From Elusimicrobiota bacterium (GTDB lineage: Bacteria; Elusimicrobiota; Elusimicrobia; UBA1565; UBA9628), in NCBI GenBank assembly GCA_028717865.1, contig JAQUMZ010000092.1, forward strand, positions 1 to 8,829: a DNA stretch of 8,829 nucleotides. The letters run 5' to 3'. Positions 1 through 6,263 of this stretch are shown in pieces. Position 1 is the first letter of the stretch. Every line of letters begins with the position of its first letter. Position numbers and translations under genes: made by a program. A model generated the notes under the pieces. That model searched no databases. It was not told the origin of the DNA and saw only the letters and a program-made list of their open reading frames with translations.

Positions 1-65
1 TGGGCGCCATCTCCCACAAGATCGCGCCGGTCTTGCGGCGCAAGCAGGGGAGGCTGGGCCGATGA
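1..65 (+). CDS. C-terminal end of upstream gene, probably NuoB (partial)
   Basis: An open frame enters from the left edge and ends at the TGA at 63-65, giving a 20-residue tail (GAISHKIAPVLRRKQGRLGR) that is basic and ends in arginine. Its stop overlaps the ATG of nuoC in an ATGA, the same coupling used between later genes of this operon. In nearly all nuo operons the gene before nuoC is nuoB, the subunit carrying cluster N2, so that is the best guess. The tail holds no diagnostic NuoB motif (the cysteine ligands lie further upstream), so the identity rests on gene order. Confidence 0.55.
   Translation, partial: GAISHKIAPVLRRKQGRLGR
46..53 (+). promoter_or_regulatory. Ribosome binding site of nuoC
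   Basis: A purine-rich AGGGGAGG lies 8 nt before the ATG at 62. It sits inside the coding end of the upstream gene and supports this start, which overlaps the upstream stop codon. Confidence 0.7.
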
Positions 66-661
66 GGTTCGAGACCCGGACCGCGGCGCCGGCGCAAGTA
101 TTCGAGGAACTGCGCCGGCTCAAGGGCGAGGGCTACAACGTCCTCATTGACCTGACTGCGGTCGACTACTCGCAGTATGCCGGCGCAAAGCGCTCCGAGC
201 CGGACCTGGAGGCCGGACTGCCGCTCGACTACTCGGTTTATGCGGCCGCGAATGATCGCATCGGCTGGGAGGAGAACTTCGCGGCGGGCCTGCCCCCCTC
301 GCGGACCGCGCGCTTCGAACTCACCTACCGCTTGGCCAGTCTTGATGCCGCCGCCGGCCTGGAGACCAGGGATCGCATCGAGTTGCTGGTGCCCTATGAC
401 GAGGGCGCCGCGCTGCTCTCCGCGCGGTCTCTCTGGCCCAACGCGGACTGGCTGGAGCGCGAAGTCTGGGACATGTTCGGCGTCAAGTTCGAGGATCGTC
501 CGGATATCAAACGGCTGCTCCTCTATGAAGAATTCGCGGGCCATCCCCTGCGCAAGGACTATCCCATCAAGAAGCGCCAGCCCTTGATCGGCCCCGAGTC
601 CGGGGAACTGCCGGGCAGCCCCAGCTTCAACATCCTGCGCCAGGACATCCCCGTCGAATGA
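62..661 (+). CDS. nuoC: NADH-quinone oxidoreductase subunit C (NuoC, 30 kDa type)
   Basis: Peripheral-arm subunit of complex I that packs against NuoD in the connecting module; it carries no cofactor itself. The family signature is clear at residues 130-168: an EREVWDMFGV stretch, then DRPDIKRLL and HPLRKDYP. The N-terminal half has the usual helix-strand start (LIDLTAVDY at 28-36). The strand that normally follows almost at once (RFELTYRL, 84-91) is displaced by about 45 extra residues (37-83) rich in Gly, Ala, Tyr and acidic residues, which makes the 199-residue protein longer through this region than the compact bacterial form. It is a separate gene, not fused to nuoD as in E. coli. The ATG overlaps the stop of the upstream gene, and its own TGA overlaps the nuoD ATG (ATGA), so the three are probably translationally coupled. 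Confidence 0.95.
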   Translation: MRFETRTAAPAQVFEELRRLKGEGYNVLIDLTAVDYSQYAGAKRSEPDLEAGLPLDYSVYAAANDRIGWEENFAAGLPPSRTARFELTYRLASLDAAAGLETRDRIELLVPYDEGAALLSARSLWPNADWLEREVWDMFGVKFEDRPDIKRLLLYEEFAGHPLRKDYPIKKRQPLIGPESGELPGSPSFNILRQDIPVE

Positions 662-1977
662 CGCAGCAGAAGACCTTCTTCATGAACATGGGTCCGGCCC
701 ATCCGGCCATGCACGGCGTCATCAGACTGGTCCTGGAGCTCGACGGCGAGCTCATCGTCGGCACGGAGGTGGAGATCGGCTACCTGCACCGCGCCTTCGA
801 GAAGCACTGCGAGACCCAGACCTGGAACAACGCCATCCCCTGGACGGACCGGCTCAACTACGTTTCCCCCTTCATCAACAACTGCGGCTACTGCGGCGCC
901 GTGGAAAAGCTCGCGGGCGTGAGCATTCCGGAACGGGGCCAGCACCTGCGCGTCATCGTCTCTGAGATGTCTCGAATCACCGACCATCTGACCTGCATCG
1001 GCGCCAATGCCATGGAACTGGGCGCCTTCACCGTGTTCCTCTATCTCCTGGAGGCCCGCGAATACCTTTACCAACTGGCCGACGACATCTGCGGGGCGCG
1101 GGTCACCACGGACTACACCCGCATCGGAGGGGTCAAGGCTGACCTGCCCGAGGGCTTCGCGGAGAAGTTTCGGGCCGTCGCGCCCAAGGTCCGCAAGCTG
1201 GTGGCTGACTCCGAGGCGCTGCTCACCAAGAACCGGATATTCATCGACCGCGTCGACGGGGTGGGAGTCATCTCGAAGGAGGACGCCCTGGCCTACGGCA
1301 TCACCGGACCTTTCCTGCGCTCCACCGGCATCCCTTACGACGTGCGCCGGGCCCATCCCTACCTGATCTACGACCGGCTCGACTTCAAGATACCCGTAGG
1401 CAGCCGCGGCGACAACCTCGACCGCTACCTCTGCCGGATCGCGGAGATCGAGCAGAGCCTGCGCATCATCGAGCAGTGCCTCAAGCAGCTTCCCGAGGGG
1501 CCGCACTCCTTGACCCCCTGGCAGATGAAGCAAGCCTTTGATTTCCAGGACATGGGCAAGGGCGGCGACACCGCGCCCTTGCCGAGATACTTGGCCAAAT
1601 TCTGCCGGACCCTGGAAGGCTCGGGCCGCGACCGCATCGCCGGCGTGACCGTCCAGCAGCCGGCCCTGGTCATGCCCGCCAAAGCCGAGGTCTACGGCAA
1701 CATCGAGGGCCTGATGAACCAGTTCGAGACCGTCATGTGGACCTGGGGCATCCGGATCCCAGCCGGGGCGGTCTATCACCCGGTGGAGGGAGGCAACGGG
1801 GAACTGGGCTTCCACGTCGTCTCCAACGGCTCCGACCGGCCATATCGCGTCCGCTGCCGCCCGCCGTGCCTCTTCATCATGGCGGCCCTGCCCAAGCTGC
1901 TCAACGGCGGCTACGTGGCGGACGTGGTCGCCACTTTCGGCTCGGTCAACATGATCGCCGGGGAACTCGACCGATGA
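658..1977 (+). CDS. nuoD: NADH-quinone oxidoreductase subunit D (NuoD, 49 kDa type)
   Basis: Quinone-site subunit of complex I, related to the large subunit of [NiFe] hydrogenases; with NuoB it forms the pocket where electrons from cluster N2 reduce quinone. The 439 residues match the usual full length. The N terminus has GPAHPAMHG (12-20), including the pocket histidines H15 and H19, and the quinone-contact tyrosine is Y68 in LNYVSP. The C-terminal family block runs from VYGNIEGL (345) through GELGFHVVSNGSDRPYR to the terminal GELDR. At the position of the pocket aspartate (D139 in Thermus Nqo4, recalled numbering) it has E120. C76 and C79 make an unusual CGYC before AVEKL; by alignment these are not the hydrogenase nickel ligands, and the C-terminal nickel motif is absent, as normal for NuoD. 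Only a weak AGGA at 642-645, 12 nt before the ATG, is seen, so initiation probably relies on coupling to nuoC. Confidence 0.97.
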   Translation: MTQQKTFFMNMGPAHPAMHGVIRLVLELDGELIVGTEVEIGYLHRAFEKHCETQTWNNAIPWTDRLNYVSPFINNCGYCGAVEKLAGVSIPERGQHLRVIVSEMSRITDHLTCIGANAMELGAFTVFLYLLEAREYLYQLADDICGARVTTDYTRIGGVKADLPEGFAEKFRAVAPKVRKLVADSEALLTKNRIFIDRVDGVGVISKEDALAYGITGPFLRSTGIPYDVRRAHPYLIYDRLDFKIPVGSRGDNLDRYLCRIAEIEQSLRIIEQCLKQLPEGPHSLTPWQMKQAFDFQDMGKGGDTAPLPRYLAKFCRTLEGSGRDRIAGVTVQQPALVMPAKAEVYGNIEGLMNQFETVMWTWGIRIPAGAVYHPVEGGNGELGFHVVSNGSDRPYRVRCRPPCLFIMAALPKLLNGGYVADVVATFGSVNMIAGELDR

Positions 1978-2444
1978 GCCATTTCTCGGCGGAGCAGGAG
2001 CAGACGCTCATGGGCTGGGCCCGGCGATATCCTTACCGCATCATGGGCCTGCTGGAGGCGCTGCGCCAGGTTCAAGAATGGCGCCGCTGCGTCGGCGATC
2101 AGGACGAGGAATATTTGGCCAAGCTCTTCGACTATCCACGCAACCATGTCCATGAGTTAGTGACTTTCTTCCCCGGCTTGACGCTGCGGCCGACCGGGCG
2201 CTACCGCGTCGGCATCTGCCGGGGGCTCTCCTGTGCGCTGGCCGGCTCGGCGGCCATGTGCCGCTGCATGGAGAAGAGCCTGGGGATCAAGGCGGGAGAA
2301 ACCACGCCGGACGGCAAGTTCAGCTTCGAAACCATGGAGTGCATCGGCGCCTGCGATCACGCGCCGGCGCTCATCGTCAACGACAAGCTCCAGGGCGCAG
2401 CTAGCGAACAATCGATCTCCGAGCTCTTGGAGAGACTGCCGTGA
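1974..2444 (+). CDS. nuoE: NADH-quinone oxidoreductase subunit E (NuoE, 24 kDa, [2Fe-2S])
   Basis: Thioredoxin-fold ferredoxin subunit that carries cluster N1a next to the FMN of NuoF. The 156-residue protein has an N-terminal helical domain (about 1-55, ending in the YPRNHVHELVTFF segment) and a C-terminal thioredoxin-like domain. The four [2Fe-2S] ligands are C82 and C87 (ICRGLSC) and C123 and C127 (ECIGAC); their spacing is canonical. Two more cysteines, C96 and C98, are not family ligands. The open frame extends upstream to 1737 inside nuoD, but ATG 1974 is chosen because it overlaps the nuoD stop (ATGA), has a GGGGAA 8 nt upstream (1960-1965), and starts the protein at the usual place. 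The stop overlaps the GTG of nuoF. Confidence 0.95.
   Translation: MSHFSAEQEQTLMGWARRYPYRIMGLLEALRQVQEWRRCVGDQDEEYLAKLFDYPRNHVHELVTFFPGLTLRPTGRYRVGICRGLSCALAGSAAMCRCMEKSLGIKAGETTPDGKFSFETMECIGACDHAPALIVNDKLQGAASEQSISELLERLP
2429..2434 (+). promoter_or_regulatory. Ribosome binding site of nuoF
   Basis: GGAGAG ends 6 nt before the GTG at 2441. It supports the non-ATG start, which overlaps the nuoE stop as GTGA. Confidence 0.65.
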
Positions 2445-3679
2445 CCAAGGTGCTGACCGAGCATTGGGACCAGCCCAGGCTCCATGAACTGGAGACCTAC
2501 CGCCGCCTAGGCGGCTACGAGGCCCTCAAGAAGGTCCTGGGCATGGACCGCGCCCAGCTCATCGACGAGGCCAAGAAATCCAACCTGCGCGGCCTTGGCG
2601 GAGCGGGCTTCGCCACGAGCCTAAAATGGAGCACGGTCACCCCTGAAGAGAAGAACCCAGGGCCGCGCTACGTGGTGGTCAACTGCGACGAATCCGAGCC
2701 CGGCTGCTTTAAGGACCGGGTCCTGGCCACGCGCAACCCGCACCAGCTCATCGAAGGGTTGCTCATCGCGGCCTGCGCCATCGACGCCAAGCAGAATTTC
2801 ATCTTCATCCGCGGTGAATATCAGATCCAATACGAGATCTTGGAAAAGGCCCTCGCCGAAGCCCGCGGCGCCGGCATCATCAAGCCTCCAGTGTCCATAG
2901 ACCTCATGCGCGGCGCCGGGGCCTACATGTCCGGCCTCGACACCGCGCTGTTGGAGACCATGGAAGGCAAGAAAGCTTGGCCCCGCCAGCCGCCGCCCTT
3001 CCCGACAGCCTCCGGCCTTATGGGGCGGCCCACCGTGGTCAACAACGTGGAGACCCTCTGCATGGTGCCCTCCATCGTGCTCAGGGGCGGAGAATGGTTC
3101 GCCAAGCTGGGAACGGCCAAGTCCGGGGGCACTGCGCTGTTCAGCGTAAGCGGACACGTGGAGAAGCCGGGGGTCTATGAATTCGCGATGGGCACGCCCC
3201 TGCGCGAAATTCTTGCCGCGGCCGGTGGAGTCAAGGGCGGCCGCAAGCTTAAGGCGGTCATCCCGGGCGGAGTCTCCACCCCGGTCCTAACCGCCGATGA
3301 ACTCGACACGCCCATGGACTGGGACGGCCCCCGCGCCCAGGGCTCCTTCCTCGGAGCCGGGGGCGTGATCGTGCTCGACGAGACCACGGACATGGTCATG
3401 GTGGCCCACAACATCGAACGCTTCCTGGCACACGAATCGTGCGGGCAGTGCACCCCATGCCGGCAGGGCAGCTACTGGTACGTGCGCATCCTGGAGCGCG
3501 CCCTGGACGGCGGCGGGGTGGCCGCGGACCTCGACACCCTGCGGCGCACGGGCGAGGACATGACCGGCAAGGTCATCTGCGCCCTGGGCGACACCGTCGG
3601 CCTGGTGACCCGAGCGATGATGAAGAAGTTCTCGAATGACTTCAAGGCCAAGTTCCACGGGGAGCCGCCCCATGGCTAA
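2441..3679 (+). CDS. nuoF: NADH-quinone oxidoreductase subunit F (NuoF, 51 kDa type) with altered nucleotide site
   Basis: Flavin subunit of complex I: in the family it binds FMN and NADH and passes electrons to its [4Fe-4S] cluster N3 and then to NuoG. Length (412 residues, GTG start) and overall pattern are normal, with the Rossmann-like FMN domain first, a ubiquitin-like SLBB part in the middle (about 235-310) and the cluster helix bundle last. N3 ligands are all present: C334, C337, C340 (ESCGQCTPC) and C380 (VICALGDT). Kept site residues are GGAGF (53-57), K62, E84, E86, F187 and the NNVETL block (201-206). Changed ones are L52 for the usual Arg, C82 and C89 in the NxDESEPGxFKDR loop, SGLD (164-167) where the family has CGEE, and P184 where Lys is usual. 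The protein is surely NuoF-like; that it uses NADH is less certain. The end overlaps nuoG by 8 nt. Confidence 0.93.
   Translation: MTKVLTEHWDQPRLHELETYRRLGGYEALKKVLGMDRAQLIDEAKKSNLRGLGGAGFATSLKWSTVTPEEKNPGPRYVVVNCDESEPGCFKDRVLATRNPHQLIEGLLIAACAIDAKQNFIFIRGEYQIQYEILEKALAEARGAGIIKPPVSIDLMRGAGAYMSGLDTALLETMEGKKAWPRQPPPFPTASGLMGRPTVVNNVETLCMVPSIVLRGGEWFAKLGTAKSGGTALFSVSGHVEKPGVYEFAMGTPLREILAAAGGVKGGRKLKAVIPGGVSTPVLTADELDTPMDWDGPRAQGSFLGAGGVIVLDETTDMVMVAHNIERFLAHESCGQCTPCRQGSYWYVRILERALDGGGVAADLDTLRRTGEDMTGKVICALGDTVGLVTRAMMKKFSNDFKAKFHGEPPHG
3659..3664 (+). promoter_or_regulatory. Ribosome binding site deciding the nuoG start
   Basis: GGGGAG lies 7 nt before the ATG at 3672. The open frame reaches back to an ATG at 3636 that has no such site and would add 12 residues that fit no family, so 3672 is preferred. 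Confidence 0.75.
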
Positions 3680-5156
3680 GACCATCAAGTTCACTCTCGA
3701 CGGCCGCGTCATCGAGGCCCGCGAAGGCGAGACCGTGCTGCAGGCCGCCACCCGCCTGGGGTTGCTCATCCCGCACTACTGCTGGCACCCGGCCCTGGGA
3801 AATCCCGGCAACTGCCGCATGTGCAACGTGGAGGTCGAGGGCGCGCCCAAGGCCCTGGTCTCATGCAGGCTCTACCCCAAAGAAGGCATGGTGGCGCGCT
3901 CGGCGGCGCCCGCTCCCAGGCGCTGGCAATCGGCGGCCCTCGAGTTCCACCTGGTGGACCATCCCCTGGACTGTCCCGTCTGCGACCAGTCCGGAGAGTG
4001 CGGCTTGCAGGACTACTACATGAACAGCATCGGCCGCTACCGCAGTTCCATGCGCGACAACAAATGGCACATGGGCAAGCGCATGGTGCTGGGCCCGCAC
4101 ATCATGCTCGACCAGGAGCGCTGCATCATGTGCACCCGCTGCACCCGCTTCGTGGATCTTATCTCCAAGTCCCACGAGCTTGGCATCTTCGGCCGCGGCC
4201 ACTCTCAGGTCATCGACCTCGTGCCCGGTCGCGTCCTGGATAACCCCTACTCCGGCTGCGTGGCCGACGTCTGCCCGGTCGGGGCGCTGACCGACCGCGA
4301 CTTCCGCTTCCAGGTGCGCGTCTGGTACCTGGACTGGACGGATTCCATCTGTCCCGGCTGCAGCCGCGGCTGCAACATATCGGCTCATACCAGCACGCGG
4401 CGTCCGTGGCAGAACAAGGGCCTACGCCTAGCCCGCGTCAAGCCTCGCTACAAGCCCGAGGTCAACGGACACTGGATCTGCGATGAAGGCCGCTACGGCT
4501 TCCTGAACTACGACTCGGACCGCCTGGGCAAGGTCATGCGGCTCAAGCCATCGGCAGAAGAATTGTCCTGGGAGGCGGCCGCGGCCGAGGTCTCGTCCGC
4601 GCTGCGCCGCAAGCCGGCCGAAGGCTTGGCCGTCATGGCTTCGGGGAGGCTGTCCAACGAGGATTGGCAGGCATTCCAGAAGCTCTTCCTGGAAAAGCTG
4701 AATGTTCGGCGGTTTCTGTTCGCTCCGGAGCCGGACCAAGTGGGAGCCGAGGATGAGCTTCTGCGCAGGCGCGACAAGGCGCCAAACCTGGAGGGAGGCA
4801 AGGCCGTCGGTTTCGGGACGCGCATAGCGTCCATGAGTTGGGACTCCCTGGCCGCGGATATCGAGGCGGGAAAGGTCTGGGGCCTCTACGCGGTGGACCG
4901 CGACCCGGTCAAAGTCTGGGACCAGCGCGGCCACGAGCTGCTAGAGCGCCTGGATTTGCTCGTCTACCAGGGTCCGCGCAAAGGCTTGACCGGGGAGCTG
5001 GCCCACTACCGCCTGCCGGCGACGGATTGGCTGGAAGAAAAGGGCCATTTTACGAACTTTCAGGGGCTGGTCCAGCCTTACCGCCAGGCTCTCAAACCTC
5101 TGGGCGCGGCCAAGCCTGATTGGGCGATCTTCGAGGGCCTCGCGGCGAGGTTGTAG
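3672..5156 (+). CDS. nuoG: NADH-quinone oxidoreductase subunit G (NuoG), short form
   Basis: Large iron-sulfur subunit of complex I that carries the electron relay from NuoF/E towards NuoI. Ligands read in order: [2Fe-2S] N1b at C37, C48, C51, C65; N5 at H97, C101, C104, C110; N4 at C151, C154, C157, C201 (the last in CPVGAL); and a fourth [4Fe-4S] set of the N7 / molybdopterin-enzyme kind at C227, C230, C234, C270. After this the vestigial molybdopterin-oxidoreductase domain is very short: the protein is 494 residues, against roughly 780 in Thermus and 900 in E. coli. Its end still resembles the normal end of that domain (EEKGHFTNFQGLVQP, then KPDWAIFEGLAARL), so the loss looks internal rather than a simple truncation. 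No molybdopterin ligand motif is seen, as usual for NuoG. A non-family C196 precedes the last N4 ligand. The start at 3672 follows a good ribosome site; nuoI begins 2 nt after the stop. Confidence 0.95.
   Translation: MAKTIKFTLDGRVIEAREGETVLQAATRLGLLIPHYCWHPALGNPGNCRMCNVEVEGAPKALVSCRLYPKEGMVARSAAPAPRRWQSAALEFHLVDHPLDCPVCDQSGECGLQDYYMNSIGRYRSSMRDNKWHMGKRMVLGPHIMLDQERCIMCTRCTRFVDLISKSHELGIFGRGHSQVIDLVPGRVLDNPYSGCVADVCPVGALTDRDFRFQVRVWYLDWTDSICPGCSRGCNISAHTSTRRPWQNKGLRLARVKPRYKPEVNGHWICDEGRYGFLNYDSDRLGKVMRLKPSAEELSWEAAAAEVSSALRRKPAEGLAVMASGRLSNEDWQAFQKLFLEKLNVRRFLFAPEPDQVGAEDELLRRRDKAPNLEGGKAVGFGTRIASMSWDSLAADIEAGKVWGLYAVDRDPVKVWDQRGHELLERLDLLVYQGPRKGLTGELAHYRLPATDWLEEKGHFTNFQGLVQPYRQALKPLGAAKPDWAIFEGLAARL
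5147..5150 (+). promoter_or_regulatory. Ribosome binding site of nuoI
   Basis: GAGG (within GGCGAGG) ends 8 nt before the ATG at 5159, inside the last codons of nuoG. It favours 5159 over the TTG at 5120 reachable in the same frame. Confidence 0.6.
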
Positions 5157-5158
5157 CC

Positions 5159-5695
5159 ATGGCGATGCTGCCCTTCAGCGTGATCAGGCCTCGCCAAGGC
5201 TTCGTGGAGCGGACCTACCTCTGGGAAGCGCTTCACGGCCTGATCGTCACATTCCGGCATCTCTTCTTGAACCTGGGACGGCATCTGCTCAGGCTTCTGG
5301 GCGCGCGCGTCGCGCCCGGCGCGGTCACCATCCAGTATCCCGAGCAGCCCGCGGTCCTAGGGCGGCGCGCCCGCGCGCGCCATTTCCTGCTGCGACGGGC
5401 CGACGGCTTCCCCCGTTGCACCTCCTGCCTGCTCTGCGAGACCATTTGCCCCGCGAAATGCATCCATATAACCGCCGAGGAGAGCCCGGATGTCATGGTG
5501 GAGAAGCGCGCAAAAAGCTTCGACATCGACCTGGGCCTGTGCGTCTTCTGCGGGCATTGCGTCGAGGCTTGCCCTTGCGACGCCATCCACATGGACGTGG
5601 ACCAAGTGGAATTGTCGTCCTATACGCGGTCCGGCATGATCTGGAGCCTGCCAGCCTTGATGCGGGGCAAACCCCAGGGCGGGGCCCCGTCCTGA
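5159..5695 (+). CDS. nuoI: NADH-quinone oxidoreductase subunit I (NuoI, 23 kDa, 2x[4Fe-4S])
   Basis: 8Fe ferredoxin subunit linking NuoG to the N2 cluster of NuoB, with clusters N6a and N6b. Both motifs are complete: C87, C90, C93, C97 (CTSCLLCETICP) and C128, C131, C134, C138 (CVFCGHCVEACP). As in all 2[4Fe-4S] folds, the fourth cysteine of each motif serves the other cluster. The N terminus has the amphipathic membrane-surface helix typical of the family (about 19-48, LWEALHGLIVTFRHLF), and the C terminus ends in the usual YTRSGMIW-like segment. The 178 residues are a normal length. C101, just after the first motif, is extra. The frame is open back to a TTG at 5120, but ATG 5159 has the better ribosome site and leaves a 2-nt gap after nuoG. 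It is the last gene of the operon: nuoH is missing before it and nuoJ-N do not follow. Confidence 0.96.
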   Translation: MAMLPFSVIRPRQGFVERTYLWEALHGLIVTFRHLFLNLGRHLLRLLGARVAPGAVTIQYPEQPAVLGRRARARHFLLRRADGFPRCTSCLLCETICPAKCIHITAEESPDVMVEKRAKSFDIDLGLCVFCGHCVEACPCDAIHMDVDQVELSSYTRSGMIWSLPALMRGKPQGGAPS

Positions 5696-5743
5696 ATCAG
5701 CCGGCTCCCCCGACCGCCACCCAGGCATTCGCTGGCGTACTGC
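5696..5743. other. Short convergent intergenic gap
   Basis: These 48 nt separate the stop of nuoI (+) from the stop of the NosL-like gene (-). Transcription must end here or within the neighbouring coding ends. I see no GC-rich stem followed by a T run in either direction, so termination is either Rho-dependent or runs into the opposing operon. Confidence 0.6.
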
Positions 5744-6244
5744 TCAACGAATCGGACGGCAGGCCGTCAACTCGGCCCAGGAAGCCGTCCGGCCGCCGTG
5801 GGCGCGCGCGAAGTCCTCGGCCGAGACTCGGTCCGAGAAGGCCGCATGCGACGGGATGCAACGATCCCAGGTCAAGGGCAGCGCGACGCCCGGCTCGACG
5901 CGCAGGGCGTCCGGCCGGTGGCACGGCCTCACGTCGGAGCCGACGACGTAGAAGGCCGCCTCCGCGCGAAGGCCGCGCCCCGTCGCATAATCGGTGACGC
6001 GCAGGTCCCGGACCCGGCCGGGGCGGGTCCTCGCGTAGCGGACGGCGCAGCCCGCGCAGCAGACGCTCCTCCAGCCCAGCCAGGCGACCCTCATCCGGAC
6101 CGGCAGGCCGGGTCGGAACTCCCTGGCGCAGACCCAGCAGGCGCCGGCATCCCCGTGCTTGACGTAGAGGCCCGCTCCGGCCGCGGCCAGAGCCAGCGCG
6201 GCGAGGCCGGCGGCCCAGGGCGGTCGCTTCCCATGTCTCCACAT
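5744..6244 (-). CDS. NosL-like membrane-anchored copper-handling protein (putative)
   Basis: Small 166-residue protein with a basic N terminus and one hydrophobic segment (about 10-28), best read as an N-terminal anchor or uncleaved signal; there is no lipobox cysteine. The rest should be periplasmic and resembles the NosL family: a CxxC pair (C36, C39 in CWVC), a second cysteine group with aromatic ending (C62, C63, C66 in VCCAGCAVRY), then AFYVVGSDV (97-105) and the terminal AFSDRVSAEDFARAHGG (135-151). NosL proteins bind Cu(I) and serve nitrous-oxide reductase assembly, but no nos genes are visible here. The gene directly follows cusA, so a role in passing copper to or sensing it for the pump is inferred. 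The CxxCGM of classic NosL lacks its Gly-Met here, and extra cysteines (C108, C129, C162) are present. The frame opens at an ATG at 6262, but the strong ribosome site points to ATG 6244. Confidence 0.75.
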   Translation of the reverse strand: MWRHGKRPPWAAGLAALALAAAGAGLYVKHGDAGACWVCAREFRPGLPVRMRVAWLGWRSVCCAGCAVRYARTRPGRVRDLRVTDYATGRGLRAEAAFYVVGSDVRPCHRPDALRVEPGVALPLTWDRCIPSHAAFSDRVSAEDFARAHGGRTASWAELTACRPIR

Positions 6245-6251
6245 CGGGCAT

Positions 6252-6259
6252 TCTCCTCC
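6252..6259 (-). promoter_or_regulatory. Ribosome binding site deciding the NosL-like start
   Basis: On the minus strand GGAGGAGA lies 7 nt before the ATG at 6244-6242 and sits just behind the cusA stop. It falls inside the coding region if the ATG at 6262 were used, and directly touches an out-of-frame ATG at 6251, so 6244 is the favoured start. Confidence 0.8.
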
Positions 6260-6263
6260 CATG

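Noticed and set aside
883..894. C76-x2-C79 of NuoD as a nickel-binding motif of a [NiFe] hydrogenase.
   Set aside because: Aligned on the following AVEKL block, the hydrogenase CGxC falls at NYVS here, and the second, C-terminal nickel motif is absent; the protein ends as NuoD does.
559..1815. A 418-codon open frame on the minus strand opposite nuoC/nuoD.
   Set aside because: It lies antisense to a perfectly conserved nuoD and its translation resembles no protein family; long antisense frames are expected at this G+C.
5725..5756. Inverted ATTCG/CGAAT pair near the convergent gene ends as a terminator.
   Set aside because: The stem is only 5 bp with a long loop, is not GC-rich and has no T run.
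5697..6251. Minus-strand frame of 184 codons overlapping the NosL-like gene.
   Set aside because: Its Arg/Gly/Pro-rich translation has no motifs, and its ATG abuts the ribosome site with no spacer; the frame ending at 5744 has NosL features and a well-spaced site.
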